From: Rhizobium sp. P38BS-XIX
GTDB taxonomy: Bacteria > Pseudomonadota > Alphaproteobacteria > Rhizobiales > Rhizobiaceae
Direction of reading: 5' to 3'
Assembly (NCBI RefSeq): GCF_012641435.1
Contig: NZ_JABAIJ010000005.1
Location: 310,001 to 374,000, forward strand
DNA length: 64,000 nt
Part shown: positions 8,001-16,980 of the stretch, one piece after another
How the letters are laid out: every line of letters begins with the position of its first letter
Numbering within the stretch: position 1 is the first letter of the stretch
The notes under the pieces: generated by a model
What the model saw: only the letters and a program-made list of their open reading frames with translations
Database searches by the model: none
What the model was told of the DNA's origin: nothing
Made by a program: the position numbers and the translations under genes

Positions 8001-9179
8001 TCAGTCTTCGTCAACCACCCTGAGCTTGAGTTGGCTTGTGCGATTGTCGGCCGGCTTGGGTCTTTCCTCCGGACGTGTCTTTGCAGGCTCTTTGGCCGCC
8101 TCGAATTCCAGCGCCTCTATTCGCTCGCCACGTCTTGCCAGCTTGTCGGCAGAGGTGACGATCATGTCGACATCCTTCTGAGCCATGGCGAAATGACCCT
8201 GAAGTTTGCGCACGCGCTCATCGAGACGCGAGAGATCGTCCATCAGGTGCGCCACCTCGCTCTGGATCACATGCGCCTGCTCGCGCATGCGCTGGTCCTT
8301 CAGCACCGCCTGGATAACCTGGATCGACAGCATCAGCAGCGACGGCGAAACGATGACGATGCGCGCGCGCTGGGCCTTCTGCACGATCGCCTCGAAATTC
8401 TCGTGGATCTCCGCGAAGATCGACTCGGACGGGACGAAGAGGAAGGCCGTGTCCTGCGTCTCGCTGGGGATCAGATATTTCTCCGAGATGTCGCGGATAT
8501 GCAGCTCGAGATCTCGGCGAAACTGCTGCGCGGCAATCTTGCCATGTTCGGGGCTGGCAGCGGCGCGAATGGCGTTCCAGGCTTCCAACGGGAATTTTGC
8601 ATCGATGACCAGCGGCGGCGAGCCGTTCGGCATGCGCACCGTGCAGTCAGGCCGGGAGCCGTTCGATAGCGTCGCCTGGAATGCATAGGCGCCCATGGGA
8701 AGCCCATCGGCGATAATGGTTTCCATGCGCGCCTGGCCGAAGGCGCCCCGCGTCTGCTTGTTCGACAATATCGCCTGAAGCCCGACGACATCCTTTGCCA
8801 GCGTCTGGATATTGGTCTGCGCGGCATCGATCACAGCCAAACGTTCCTGCAGGCGCCGGAGGTTTTCATGCGTCGAGCGTGTTTGCTCGCCGATCGTTGC
8901 CGTGACCCGTTGCGACATGCCGTCCAGGCGCTGGCCGATGGCCTGATTGAGTTCGGCCTGTCGCGAGCCAAACACTTCAGCCATGGTGGCGAGCCGCCCC
9001 TGCATCTCCGCCTGCGAGCGCAGGAGTGCCGCCATCGTATGCTCGGCATCGAGCGCATTATCCTCCGCGCGCGCCTTGCTGCGCACGAAAAGAACGATCA
9101 CCGCGATCGTAAGCAGAATAACGATGCCGGTCAGAACCTGGACCGTGGAAATGGCTTGGCCAAAGAGGATGGAGGACAT
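8001..9179 (-). CDS. rmuC: DNA recombination protein RmuC
   Basis: RmuC-family proteins limit inversions between short inverted repeats. The product has an N-terminal membrane helix (residues about 15-35, VLTGIVILLTIAVIVLFV), a coiled-coil stretch (about 40-130), and then the RmuC nuclease-like core with DAKFPLEAW and FVPSESIFAEI motifs (about 200-320). The start at 9179 (MSSILFGQ) puts the helix at the normal distance from the N-terminus; an upstream ATG at 9245 would add 22 residues, and neither has a strong ribosome-binding site. The C-terminal 40 residues are charged and Pro-rich. Confidence 0.9.
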   Translation of the reverse strand: MSSILFGQAISTVQVLTGIVILLTIAVIVLFVRSKARAEDNALDAEHTMAALLRSQAEMQGRLATMAEVFGSRQAELNQAIGQRLDGMSQRVTATIGEQTRSTHENLRRLQERLAVIDAAQTNIQTLAKDVVGLQAILSNKQTRGAFGQARMETIIADGLPMGAYAFQATLSNGSRPDCTVRMPNGSPPLVIDAKFPLEAWNAIRAAASPEHGKIAAQQFRRDLELHIRDISEKYLIPSETQDTAFLFVPSESIFAEIHENFEAIVQKAQRARIVIVSPSLLMLSIQVIQAVLKDQRMREQAHVIQSEVAHLMDDLSRLDERVRKLQGHFAMAQKDVDMIVTSADKLARRGERIEALEFEAAKEPAKTRPEERPKPADNRTSQLKLRVVDED

Positions 9180-9364
9180 GAAACCCGGCGTGCTGATGAC
9201 GTTCTCTTGCCAGCATAGCAAAACTGCGGCGAATAGCCAGATCAAACCGTGAACAAAATTTCAGCTCCATTTAGGCAGACTTTGCAGGCGTATGATGAAA
9301 AAACACCCACTTGCGGCCATCTTGGCGATTCCATCGCGCAACAAGATGCGTTATGGGAAACGTC

Positions 9365-9880
9365 ATGACGATCAAGCCACTCATCATTTTGCCCGACCCG
9401 CTGCTCCGCCAGGCTTCCAAGCCCATCGAGCAGATCAATACCGAAATTCAGCGCCTTGCCGACGACATGCTGGAAACCATGTACGACGCGCCTGGCATCG
9501 GCCTTGCTGCGATCCAGATCGGTGTTCCACGCCGGATGCTGGTCATCGATATCGCGCGCGAAGGCGAAGATAAGAAGCCGCTGGTTTTCATCAATCCGGA
9601 GATCGTCGCGTCCTCGGACGAGCGCTCGGTCTATGAAGAGGGTTGCCTGTCCATTCCGGATTATTACGCCGAAGTCGAACGCCCGGCGCGTGTCACCGTC
9701 AAGCACCTGGACCGCGAAGGCAAGGAGCAGCTCACCGAGGCCGATGGTCTGCTCGCAACCTGCGTGCAGCACGAGATCGACCATCTGAACGGCGTGCTCT
9801 TCATCGACTATATCTCGCGCCTGAAGCGCGAGATGGTGATCAAGAAGTTCACCAAGGCCGCCAAGTCCAAGGCACTCTGA
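9365..9880 (+). CDS. def: Peptide deformylase
   Basis: This metalloenzyme removes the N-formyl group from nascent proteins. All three family motifs are present in the 171-residue protein: GIGLAAIQIG (motif 1), EEGCLSIPD with the metal-binding Cys (motif 2), and QHEIDHLNG with two metal-binding His and the catalytic Glu (motif 3). The start at 9365 (MTIKPLIILP) follows GGGAAACGTC. def, fmt and truA lie in series, the usual rhizobial order. A short GCAACTT/AAGTTGC hairpin (9881-9902) follows the stop, with too few T bases to be a sure terminator. Confidence 0.97.
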   Translation: MTIKPLIILPDPLLRQASKPIEQINTEIQRLADDMLETMYDAPGIGLAAIQIGVPRRMLVIDIAREGEDKKPLVFINPEIVASSDERSVYEEGCLSIPDYYAEVERPARVTVKHLDREGKEQLTEADGLLATCVQHEIDHLNGVLFIDYISRLKREMVIKKFTKAAKSKAL

Positions 9881-10060
9881 GCAACTTCCTGACAAAAGTT
9901 GCTTCATCTGGTCTCGCGGCTTCTGTTCGCTACGATGCGCAAATCTGGGTCGTCGATCGCTGCCGGCGTCGTGTTTGAAGACGGTGAACGTTTGACCTCC
10001 GATGGCGCTTTTGCCGCTATGGTCACTCGAAACTTGATAATCTCAGCCGGATTGGATCGC

Positions 10061-11008
10061 ATGTCGCTCAACATCATATTCATGGGAACGCCCGAATTTT
10101 CCGTACCGACGCTGCGGTCCTTGATCGATGCGGGGCATAAGGTGCGGGCGGTTTATACGCAGCCGCCGCGTCCCGGCGGTCGACGGGGGCTCGATCTGCA
10201 GAAGTCGCCCGTGCATCAGGCGGCGGAGTTGTTGGGACTGCCGGTTTTCACGCCCGTCAATTTCAAGGACCCGGACGATCGCCAGCGCTTTCGTGATCTC
10301 GATGCCGATGTCGCCGTCGTCGTTGCTTACGGCTTGCTGCTGTCCGAAGCAATTCTGACAGGCACGCGCCTTGGCTGCTACAACGGCCACGCCTCCCTGC
10401 TGCCGCGCTGGCGTGGTGCCGCTCCAATTCAGCGGGCGATCATGGCGGGCGATGCCAAGACCGGCATGATGGTGATGAAGATGGACAAGGGGCTGGATAC
10501 CGGCCCGGTCGCGCTCACGCGTGAAGTCGAGATCGGCAATACCATGACGGCAGGCGAGCTGCATGACAGGCTGATGCTTGCCGGCGCAAAAGCCATGGCC
10601 GAGGCCATGAACAAGCTGGAGCACGACGAGCTGCCGCTCACCGCGCAGCCATCCGAAGGCGTTCTCTATGCCGCAAAGATCGACAAGGGAGAGACCCGCA
10701 TCGACTTCGCCAAGCCTGCGGCCGATGTTCACAATCACATTCGCGGGTTGTCGCCATTTCCGGGCGCCTGGTTCGAGGCTGAGATTGCCGGCCGGCCAGA
10801 GCGTATCAAAGTGCTCGGTTCCGAGCTGGCCGAGGGCAGCGGCACCGCTGGCCAGGTGCTGACGGATGATCTGGTCGTTGCCTGCGCCTCCGGTGCGATC
10901 AGGCTCACGAAGCTGCAGAAGGCCGGCGGCAAGCCGTTGGCCGCAGCCGATTTCCTGCGCGGCACGCCCATTGCGCCAGGCACCGTGTTTCCCTCGGAGC
11001 AAGGTTGA
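10061..11008 (+). CDS. fmt: Methionyl-tRNA formyltransferase
   Basis: Fmt formylates initiator Met-tRNA using 10-formyltetrahydrofolate, the reaction that makes deformylase necessary. The 315-residue protein begins MSLNIIFMGTPEFSVPTL and holds the NGHASLLPRWRGAAPIQRAI segment, which carries the catalytic Asn and His of the family. A C-terminal OB-like domain follows (from about residue 205). The reading frame is open upstream to 9899, but the family start is the ATG at 10061. The stop overlaps the truA start, so coupling is expected. Confidence 0.97.
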   Translation: MSLNIIFMGTPEFSVPTLRSLIDAGHKVRAVYTQPPRPGGRRGLDLQKSPVHQAAELLGLPVFTPVNFKDPDDRQRFRDLDADVAVVVAYGLLLSEAILTGTRLGCYNGHASLLPRWRGAAPIQRAIMAGDAKTGMMVMKMDKGLDTGPVALTREVEIGNTMTAGELHDRLMLAGAKAMAEAMNKLEHDELPLTAQPSEGVLYAAKIDKGETRIDFAKPAADVHNHIRGLSPFPGAWFEAEIAGRPERIKVLGSELAEGSGTAGQVLTDDLVVACASGAIRLTKLQKAGGKPLAAADFLRGTPIAPGTVFPSEQG

Positions 11009-11814
11009 TGCCGCGCTACAGAATGACTGTCGAATATGACGGCATTCCCTATGTCGGCTGGCAGCGTCAGGAAAACGGGCCTTCCGTGCAGGGGGCGATC
11101 GAAAGCGCCATACTGTCGCTAACGGGTGAGACGGTTTCCATCCGCGGGGCAGGGCGCACCGATTCCGGCGTCCATGCCATGGGGCAGGTCATGCATGCCG
11201 ACCTTTCCAAGGAGTGGAAGGTCTATACGCTCCGCAACGCGCTCAATGCTCATCTGAGGATGGCCGGAGACCGTGTCGCCATCCTCGATATCCTCGAGGT
11301 CGATCAAAGCTTCGATGCGCGCTTCTCGGCCATCCGCCGGCACTATCTCTATCGCATCATCACCCGCCGCGCACCGCTGGCGCTGGAAGCCGGGCGCGCC
11401 TGGTGGGTGCCGAAAGACATGGATCATGAAGTCATGCACGCAGCGGCGCAGACGCTGACCGGCTTGCATGATTTCACCACCTTCCGCTCGGCGCATTGTC
11501 AGGCAAATAGCCCCGTGCGCACGCTCGACCGGCTGGACGTGACGCGCACCGGCGAGTTGATCGAAATCCGCGCCACGGCGCAGAGCTTCCTGCACAACCA
11601 GATCCGCTCTTTCGCCGGCACATTGAAGCTCGCGGGCGAGGGCAAGTGGACGCCCGACGACGTGCGCGCAGCGCTTGAGGCGCGAGATCGCAAGGCCTGC
11701 GGTCCGGTCGCACCGCCCGATGGCCTCTATTTCATGCGGGTGGATTATCGTGACGGCGCCGGTCTGCCCGGCGGCGAGGGAGAGAATGTCGATGACGGTG
11801 ACGATCTATCATAA
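11008..11814 (+). CDS. truA: tRNA pseudouridine(38-40) synthase
   Basis: TruA converts uridines 38-40 of the tRNA anticodon stem to pseudouridine. The catalytic motif GAGRTDSGVHA with the nucleophilic Asp lies near residues 47-57, and the YLYRI and FLHNQIRSFAG segments of the core domain are present. The protein has 268 residues. The ATG at 11008 overlaps the fmt TGA (ATGA-type), with AGCAAGG upstream; a TTG at 11005 is also possible. Its 3' end overlaps the next gene by about 23 bases. Confidence 0.97.
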   Translation: MPRYRMTVEYDGIPYVGWQRQENGPSVQGAIESAILSLTGETVSIRGAGRTDSGVHAMGQVMHADLSKEWKVYTLRNALNAHLRMAGDRVAILDILEVDQSFDARFSAIRRHYLYRIITRRAPLALEAGRAWWVPKDMDHEVMHAAAQTLTGLHDFTTFRSAHCQANSPVRTLDRLDVTRTGELIEIRATAQSFLHNQIRSFAGTLKLAGEGKWTPDDVRAALEARDRKACGPVAPPDGLYFMRVDYRDGAGLPGGEGENVDDGDDLS

Positions 11815-12193
11815 CCCCGCCTGCGGTACATCGCGCAACACGCTGGCGATGATCCGCCAGTCCGGTGAAGAGCCTGTCGTTATCGAATATCTGAAGACGC
11901 CGCCCAGCCGCGAAGAGTTGCTCAAACTCGCCGCCGCCATGGGTCTGAGCGTTCGCGACATCCTTCGACAGAAGGGCACGCCCTATAACGAGCTCGGCCT
12001 TAGCAATCCCGATTTGACCGACGATCAGCTTCTGGACCAAATCATGCAGCATCCGATCCTGATCAATCGTCCGATCGTGGTCACCGACAAAGGCGTGCGC
12101 CTTTGCCGTCCGTCCGAAGCTGTGCTCGATATCCTGCCGAATTCGGATATCGGCACCTTTATCAAGGAAGACGGCGAGATCGTCAGCCGCTAG
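11792..12193 (+). CDS. arsC: Arsenate reductase, glutaredoxin-type (ArsC family)
   Basis: ArsC-type enzymes reduce arsenate to arsenite with glutaredoxin and glutathione. This 133-residue protein has the NPACGTSRNTL active-site loop with the nucleophilic Cys, the KTPPSREEL segment, and the late RPIVVTDKG(V)RLCRP substrate-binding arginines. The start at 11792 (MTVTIYHNPAC) is spaced correctly from GAGGGAGA; 11786 is an alternative. It overlaps truA, so it is probably expressed with def-fmt-truA rather than from an arsenic-responsive operon; no arsR or efflux gene is nearby. Some ArsC relatives have other roles. Confidence 0.9.
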   Translation: MTVTIYHNPACGTSRNTLAMIRQSGEEPVVIEYLKTPPSREELLKLAAAMGLSVRDILRQKGTPYNELGLSNPDLTDDQLLDQIMQHPILINRPIVVTDKGVRLCRPSEAVLDILPNSDIGTFIKEDGEIVSR

Positions 12194-12259
12194 CGCCTGC
12201 GCTTTTCTTCGGATCGCGCAGACGCTCAATCTCTGCGTATTTCCTGGGAACGATTGAGC

Positions 12260-12859
12260 TCAGCCCGGCGGATAGACGCCAAGGAAGTGCTGCAGGAAGT
12301 CCGTCAGCAGCATGTTCGGAATGAGCAGCATCAGTGTCAGCGCGCCGATGAAAAGCGGATGGGTGCCGCAGATCATCCTCAGAATACGCGCCAATGAAAA
12401 GATGATGGCCATCGTCAGTGCAAGCGATAGGAACCCGGCGAGAACCTTGGCGCCGGGAACAAAGATGGTGAACGCGAACAGCAGCGCATTCAGATAGTTT
12501 GCCGGCACGAAGAACCAGTTCATGGTCGCCACGATAGGCGGAAATTTATCGCCGAAGCGGAAGGCCAGAAGCAGCACGCCGGCAAGGATCGGCGGCAGCA
12601 GCCAGCCGGACGCCTCGACCAGGGCAAGACGCAGGAAGAATGCAAGCCCCGTCGACGTTTCCGGCGGCATGGCCAGGAGATAGGCCTGCTGCAGCCACAG
12701 CCAGGAAATACCGATCGGCGGCAGGCTCCAGAAAATGGCCCAGAAGGAGCGCAGCATGCCGCGATCCGTCGTGTCCAGATACTGGAAGCCGCGCGCATCC
12801 ATGCGTATCAGCAGCCAGAGGCCGGATAGATAATATTGAACTTCCTTAAAGGTCGGCAT
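12260..12859 (-). CDS. Multi-spanning membrane protein of unknown function
   Basis: This is a 199-residue hydrophobic protein with about five predicted transmembrane segments (roughly residues 37-55, 70-105, 115-135, 140-158 and 165-185) and a short charged N-terminus. I do not recognise a functional family, though similar uncharacterised proteins follow dapE in rhizobia. Its start lies inside the last codons of dapE (14-base overlap), which suggests translational coupling. No catalytic motif is visible. Confidence 0.8.
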   Translation of the reverse strand: MPTFKEVQYYLSGLWLLIRMDARGFQYLDTTDRGMLRSFWAIFWSLPPIGISWLWLQQAYLLAMPPETSTGLAFFLRLALVEASGWLLPPILAGVLLLAFRFGDKFPPIVATMNWFFVPANYLNALLFAFTIFVPGAKVLAGFLSLALTMAIIFSLARILRMICGTHPLFIGALTLMLLIPNMLLTDFLQHFLGVYPPG

Positions 12860-14039
12860 TCTCGAACCAGCGCTTGATGAAGGTCTGGTAGATCTCAGTC
12901 AGCGTTTCGAGATCCGCGACGGCCACGCGTTCGTCCACCATGTGCATGGTCTGGCCGACAAGGCCGAACTCCACGACGGGGCAATAATCCTTGATATAAC
13001 GGGCATCCGACGTGCCCCCAGTGGTCGAGAGCGCCGGCCTTTGGCCCGTGACGTTCTCCACGGCGGAGGAGAGAGATGCGATCAGCGCATTGTTGCGCGT
13101 CAGAAAGACATGGCTCGGACGTTCCGACCAGGTGATCTCGTATTTGGTCGGCTCGCGGCCGGGACGCAGCGTCTGATCAGCCGCCGCAGCATCGAGGCGG
13201 GCGAGAATTTCAGCCTTCAGAGTCTCGGCGGTCCAGGTGTCGTTGAAGCGGATGTTGAAGGCAGCAGTCGCCTTGGCGGCAATGACGTTGGTCGCCGTGT
13301 TGCCCACGTCGATGGACGTCACTTCGAGATTGGATGGCTGAAAACTGTCCGTGCCGGCATCGAAAGGCGGGTCGAGCAGCGCTTCCGTCAGCTTGACGAT
13401 GCTGCGCACCGGATTGTCGGCAAGGTGCGGATAGGCGGCGTGGCCCTGAACGCCATGAACGGTCATGAAGCCGGAGATCGAGCCGCGGCGGCCGATCTTG
13501 ATCATGTCGCCGAGCCGGTCGGGATTGGTCGGTTCGCCAACGAGCGAGGCGTCCCACGTTTCGCCGCGTTCCGCGGCCCATTGCAGCAGCTTTACCGTGC
13601 CGTTGATCGCCGGGCCTTCTTCATCGCCGGTGATTAGGAAAGAGATCGAACCGGCGGGCTTGCCGTATTTCTCGATATGGCGAGCAACCGCCGCGGCGAA
13701 GCAGGCAATGCCACCCTTCATATCCACGGCGCCGCGGCCGAAGAGCTCGCCATCGGCGATTTCGGCGGCAAAGGGCGGATGGCTCCACGAGGCCGCGTCA
13801 CCGACGGGGACGACGTCCGTATGCCCGGCAAACATCAGATGCGGCCCATCCGTGCCGAGCCGCGCATAAAGGTTTTCGATGTCGGGCGTTCCCGGCTCCG
13901 TGGCCGTCATGCGCTCTACCTTGAAGCCGAGGGGCTGCAACATGTCGGCAAGCGCGGTCAGCGCACCGCCCTCGGCAGGTGTGACGGAGGCGCAGCGGAT
14001 CAGGGTCTGGAGATTCGTGATGGGATTGGTAACTGTCAT
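12846..14039 (-). CDS. dapE: Succinyl-diaminopimelate desuccinylase
   Basis: DapE hydrolyses N-succinyl-L,L-diaminopimelate to L,L-diaminopimelate and succinate in lysine and peptidoglycan synthesis. The 397-residue M20 peptidase-fold protein has the metal-ligand motifs GHTDVVPVGD, GRGAVDMKGG and TGDEEGPAINGT, and a late ligand in STTGGTSDARY. The start at 14039 (MTVTNPITN) follows GGAGG(C); a frame from 14081 is possible but less likely. It lies 160 bases downstream of dapD on the same strand, so consecutive pathway steps are clustered. Confidence 0.96.
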   Translation of the reverse strand: MTVTNPITNLQTLIRCASVTPAEGGALTALADMLQPLGFKVERMTATEPGTPDIENLYARLGTDGPHLMFAGHTDVVPVGDAASWSHPPFAAEIADGELFGRGAVDMKGGIACFAAAVARHIEKYGKPAGSISFLITGDEEGPAINGTVKLLQWAAERGETWDASLVGEPTNPDRLGDMIKIGRRGSISGFMTVHGVQGHAAYPHLADNPVRSIVKLTEALLDPPFDAGTDSFQPSNLEVTSIDVGNTATNVIAAKATAAFNIRFNDTWTAETLKAEILARLDAAAADQTLRPGREPTKYEITWSERPSHVFLTRNNALIASLSSAVENVTGQRPALSTTGGTSDARYIKDYCPVVEFGLVGQTMHMVDERVAVADLETLTEIYQTFIKRWFENADL

Positions 14040-14198
14040 CGGAGGCAACTTATCCGGCGGGAAATGGCAAAGCGATGGCAAAGGATCGGCGATGAGTCGA
14101 AAATCTTTGCCGCGATTCCAGCAATCGCACAGGCATGCTCACCGGGCAAGCATGAGGGAAGCGCGATATGGCAACCGCGCGTCCGAAAAATTCCGGGA

Positions 14199-15056
14199 TC
14201 AGTCGCGCAGCAGCTCGTTGATGCCGGTCTTCGAGCGGGTCTTTTCGTCGACGCGCTTGACGATGACGGCGCAATAGAGGCTCGGAGCGGGCTGACCGTT
14301 TGCCATGGTATTGCCGCTGGGCAGAGCGCCTGCAACGACGACCGAGTAAGGCGGAACTTCGCCGTAGGTGATCTCGCCGGTGGCGCGATCGACGATCTTC
14401 GTGGACTTGCCGATGAAGACGCCCATGCCGAGCACGGAGCCTTCACGGATGATGCAGCCTTCAACGACTTCGGAACGGGCGCCGATGAAGCAATTGTCTT
14501 CGATGATCGTCGGGCCGGCCTGCATCGGCTCCAGCACGCCGCCGATGCCGACGCCGCCGGAGAGGTGAACATGCTTGCCGATCTGCGCGCAGGAGCCGAC
14601 GGTCGCCCAGGTGTCGACCATGGTGCCTTCGCCGACATAGGCGCCGAGATTGACGAAGGACGGCATCAGGATGGCGTTCGGCGCGATATAGGCGGAATGG
14701 CGCACGACGGCGTTCGGCACGGCGCGGAAGCCGGCTTCACGGAAGCGGTTCTCACCCCAGCCTTCGAACTTGGAGGGAACCTTGTCCCACCATGTGGATG
14801 CCCCTGGGCCGCCTTCGACGATTTTCATGTCGTTCAGGCGGAACGAGAGCAGCACCGCTTTCTTGAGCCACTGATTGACGGTCCAGTTGCCATCGGCACC
14901 ACGTTCGGCCACGCGAACCTTGCCGCTGTCGAGAAGGCTGAGCGCCGTTTCGACGGCGTCGCGGACTTCGCCGCGCGTCGACGTGTTCACATTGTCGCGA
15001 TTGTCGAAGGCGGCCTCGATGGACTTTTCGAGGGAGGCGAGATCGTTAGCGCTCAT
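14199..15056 (-). CDS. dapD: Tetrahydrodipicolinate N-succinyltransferase
   Basis: DapD transfers succinyl from succinyl-CoA to tetrahydrodipicolinate, the step feeding the succinylase branch completed by dapE next door. The 285-residue protein shows a hexapeptide-repeat left-handed beta-helix (about residues 115-245, with repeated small-residue turns such as GAYVGEGTMVDTWATVGSCAQIG) and a family-typical N-terminal helical region. Length and start (MSANDLASLEK, with GGAATTTCC upstream) are normal. Confidence 0.97.
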   Translation of the reverse strand: MSANDLASLEKSIEAAFDNRDNVNTSTRGEVRDAVETALSLLDSGKVRVAERGADGNWTVNQWLKKAVLLSFRLNDMKIVEGGPGASTWWDKVPSKFEGWGENRFREAGFRAVPNAVVRHSAYIAPNAILMPSFVNLGAYVGEGTMVDTWATVGSCAQIGKHVHLSGGVGIGGVLEPMQAGPTIIEDNCFIGARSEVVEGCIIREGSVLGMGVFIGKSTKIVDRATGEITYGEVPPYSVVVAGALPSGNTMANGQPAPSLYCAVIVKRVDEKTRSKTGINELLRD

Positions 15057-15210
15057 GGAAATTCCTTAAAACGTCAGTGCCTAGCGTGATTTCCGGAAAG
15101 GGTCCGGAAGCGGTCGATTGGTCCTATAGCATGGATGTCGAAATTGGAATGTCTTTTCCGCGCCGATTGAGCTTGGATTCAAGGCATTGTAGGGGCATAT
15201 GAAATAGCTT

Positions 15211-15240
15211 GGGCATTCGCATCCGCGGGTGCGAATGCCC
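15211..15240. repeat. Perfect 11-bp inverted repeat in the dapD/LOG gene gap
   Basis: GGGCATTCGCA (15211-15221) and TGCGAATGCCC (15230-15240) are exact inverted copies around 8 bases, in the divergent gap between dapD and the LOG-family gene, 29 bases before the latter's start. There is no T-run on either side, so it fits an operator or mRNA leader hairpin better than a terminator. Confidence 0.75.
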
Positions 15241-15269
15241 GTCATGATCGGTTCGAAAGGCATGAATAG

Positions 15270-16157
15270 ATGAGCAAGGCGAAGAACGGCAGGCTGAGGC
15301 GCAAGGATGGGGTTTGGGATCCGTTGAAGACGAGTTCGGCGGACAAGCAGCGAGCCGAGTCGGTGCCACGTACGCCGCAGTCCATGTCGCCCTCCTACCG
15401 GCTTGCCTATGCGGACGAGGATTTCCTCTGCCGTGAGGAGCTGCGGCCGATCCGCCTGCAGCTGGAACTGCTGAAGACGGAGATGTCGCTCACCGAGCGC
15501 GGCATCAAGTCGACCGTTGTCATGTTCGGCGGTGCGCGCATTCCGGCGCCGGGCACCAACGCATGGGCGGCCCGCAACGACGTGCAGCGCGCCAATCTTG
15601 AGGCCGCGTCGGTCTACTATGAGGAAGCCCGCAAGTTCGCCCGGCTCTGCTCACGCTATTCCGCCGGCTTCGATTACCACGAATATGTCGTCGTCACCGG
15701 CGGCGGCCCTGGCGTGATGGAAGCGGGCAATCGCGGCGCGACCGAGGAAGGCGCACCGTCGATCGGCCTCAACATCGTGCTGCCGCACGAGCAGGCGCCG
15801 AACGCCTATGTGACGCCGGAACTCAGCTTCAATTTCCATTATTTCGCGATCCGCAAGATGCACTTCATGGTGCGCGCCAAGGCGATCGCCGTGTTCCCCG
15901 GCGGCTTCGGCACGCTCGACGAACTGTTCGAGTGCCTGACGCTGATCCAGACCGGCCGCATGGAGCGCCTGCCGCTCATTCTCTTCGGCGAAAAATTCTG
16001 GCGCAGCATCGTCAATTTCGATGCGTTGGCCGAGTTCGGTACGATTGCGCCCGATGACGTCAACCTCATCAGCTTCGTGGATACCGCCGATGAGGCCTGG
16101 AAGATCGTTCGCGACTTCTATGAACACGACAACGGTCATCACGAAAGCGGTCATTGA
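15270..16157 (+). CDS. LOG-family protein (TIGR00730 type)
   Basis: LOG proteins release free cytokinins from cytokinin riboside 5'-monophosphates, and many bacterial members are general nucleotide 5'-monophosphate phosphoribohydrolases. The 295-residue protein has both diagnostic motifs of the Rossmann-like fold: GGGPGVMEAGN (about residues 143-153) and PGGFGTLDE (about 209-217). It is about 100 residues longer than the short LOGs; the extra N-terminal region (residues 1-80) is basic then helical. The start at 15270 follows a leader with an 11-bp palindrome. Cytokinin production in a root-associated bacterium is an attractive idea but not demonstrated by sequence. Confidence 0.88.
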   Translation: MSKAKNGRLRRKDGVWDPLKTSSADKQRAESVPRTPQSMSPSYRLAYADEDFLCREELRPIRLQLELLKTEMSLTERGIKSTVVMFGGARIPAPGTNAWAARNDVQRANLEAASVYYEEARKFARLCSRYSAGFDYHEYVVVTGGGPGVMEAGNRGATEEGAPSIGLNIVLPHEQAPNAYVTPELSFNFHYFAIRKMHFMVRAKAIAVFPGGFGTLDELFECLTLIQTGRMERLPLILFGEKFWRSIVNFDALAEFGTIAPDDVNLISFVDTADEAWKIVRDFYEHDNGHHESGH

Positions 16158-16163
16158 AAATGA

Positions 16164-16198
16164 AAAGCCCGCCTTCGCATGGCGAGGGCGGGCTTTCT
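16164..16198. terminator. Bidirectional terminator
   Basis: The 10-bp stem AAAGCCCGCC/GGCGGGCTTT (16164-16173 with 16187-16196) separates the LOG gene (+) from the convergent EF-hand gene (-), with A bases before and T bases after. Confidence 0.88.
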
Positions 16199-16219
16199 AT
16201 TCGCGTGTAATGGATCCGT

Positions 16220-16867
16220 TTAGAGCAGCGGCCGGTTCGGCATGTCGTCCAGCGAGATCACGCCGTCATGGTTGCGATCCATACGGTCGAACAGCTTGTT
16301 GGCCGCGTCTTCGGCTTCCTGCTTGCTGATCTGACCGTTCTCATCCTTGTCGATGCGGTGGAACATCATCAGACCGCGCATCATGCCTGCTTCGTGCATG
16401 AAGCGGCCATGCGGCCTGTGATGGTGGCGTCCGCCATCCTTGCCCTTGTTGTCGGCATCGGCCTGATCGCCGTTTGCCTGGTCCGGCTTGGCCTGATCTG
16501 CCGTGGCCTGATCCTTGCCGTCCGCCTTGGCGCGCTCGGCCTTCCATTCCTTGAAGCGCTCCTGGCGATAGGCGCGCAGTTCGCCGGGCGTGATTTCACC
16601 GTCGTGGTTCGTGTCGATCTGATCGAAGATCTTGTCGACGCCGGCCTTGACTTCATCGCGCGTGACCTTGGTGTCGCCCGGCTGGCCGAACTGCTTCAGC
16701 ATGCGCACATAGACGATTTCGGGTGAAAAGCGAGGTCCATGCCAATGTCTGGCGTGATGATGACCGCCCCTTGCTCCGTCGCCTTGAGCCGCAAAGCTGA
16801 CCTGGGCGGCACCGCCCGCCAGGAGGGCTGCGGAAAGTCCTGCAAGAAGAATTTTTTTCCCGTTCAT
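16220..16867 (-). CDS. Secreted EF-hand calcium-binding protein
   Basis: The 215-residue protein has a Sec signal peptide (MNGKKILLAGLSAALLAGGAA, cleavage near residue 26) and then a His-rich stretch (GGHHHARHWHG). Three canonical EF-hand loops are visible: DTNHDGEITPGE (about residues 86-97), DKDENGQISKQE (about 173-184) and DRNHDGVISLDD (about 196-207). Between the first and second lies a low-complexity insert made of repeated DQA/DQAN/DQAD units with many Asp and Lys, then another His-rich HHHRPHGR patch. A periplasmic calcium or metal buffer or sensor is a reasonable guess; no enzyme domain is present. The gene stands alone. Confidence 0.88.
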   Translation of the reverse strand: MNGKKILLAGLSAALLAGGAAQVSFAAQGDGARGGHHHARHWHGPRFSPEIVYVRMLKQFGQPGDTKVTRDEVKAGVDKIFDQIDTNHDGEITPGELRAYRQERFKEWKAERAKADGKDQATADQAKPDQANGDQADADNKGKDGGRHHHRPHGRFMHEAGMMRGLMMFHRIDKDENGQISKQEAEDAANKLFDRMDRNHDGVISLDDMPNRPLL

Positions 16868-16980
16868 CGTTTTTCCTTTCGTGTCGAGGAATGATTAAAC
16901 GATAGGGCGGGAGGCCCAAAACGGCCAATTAAACATCCGTAAGGCGCATGAAACTTTCGTAACGCCTTCCTAAAAAAGGG

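Noticed and set aside
9899..10060. N-terminal extension of fmt from an upstream ATG
   Set aside because: Fmt proteins start at MxxxIIFMGTPEF; the upstream 54 residues have no similarity to the family and no ribosome-binding site.
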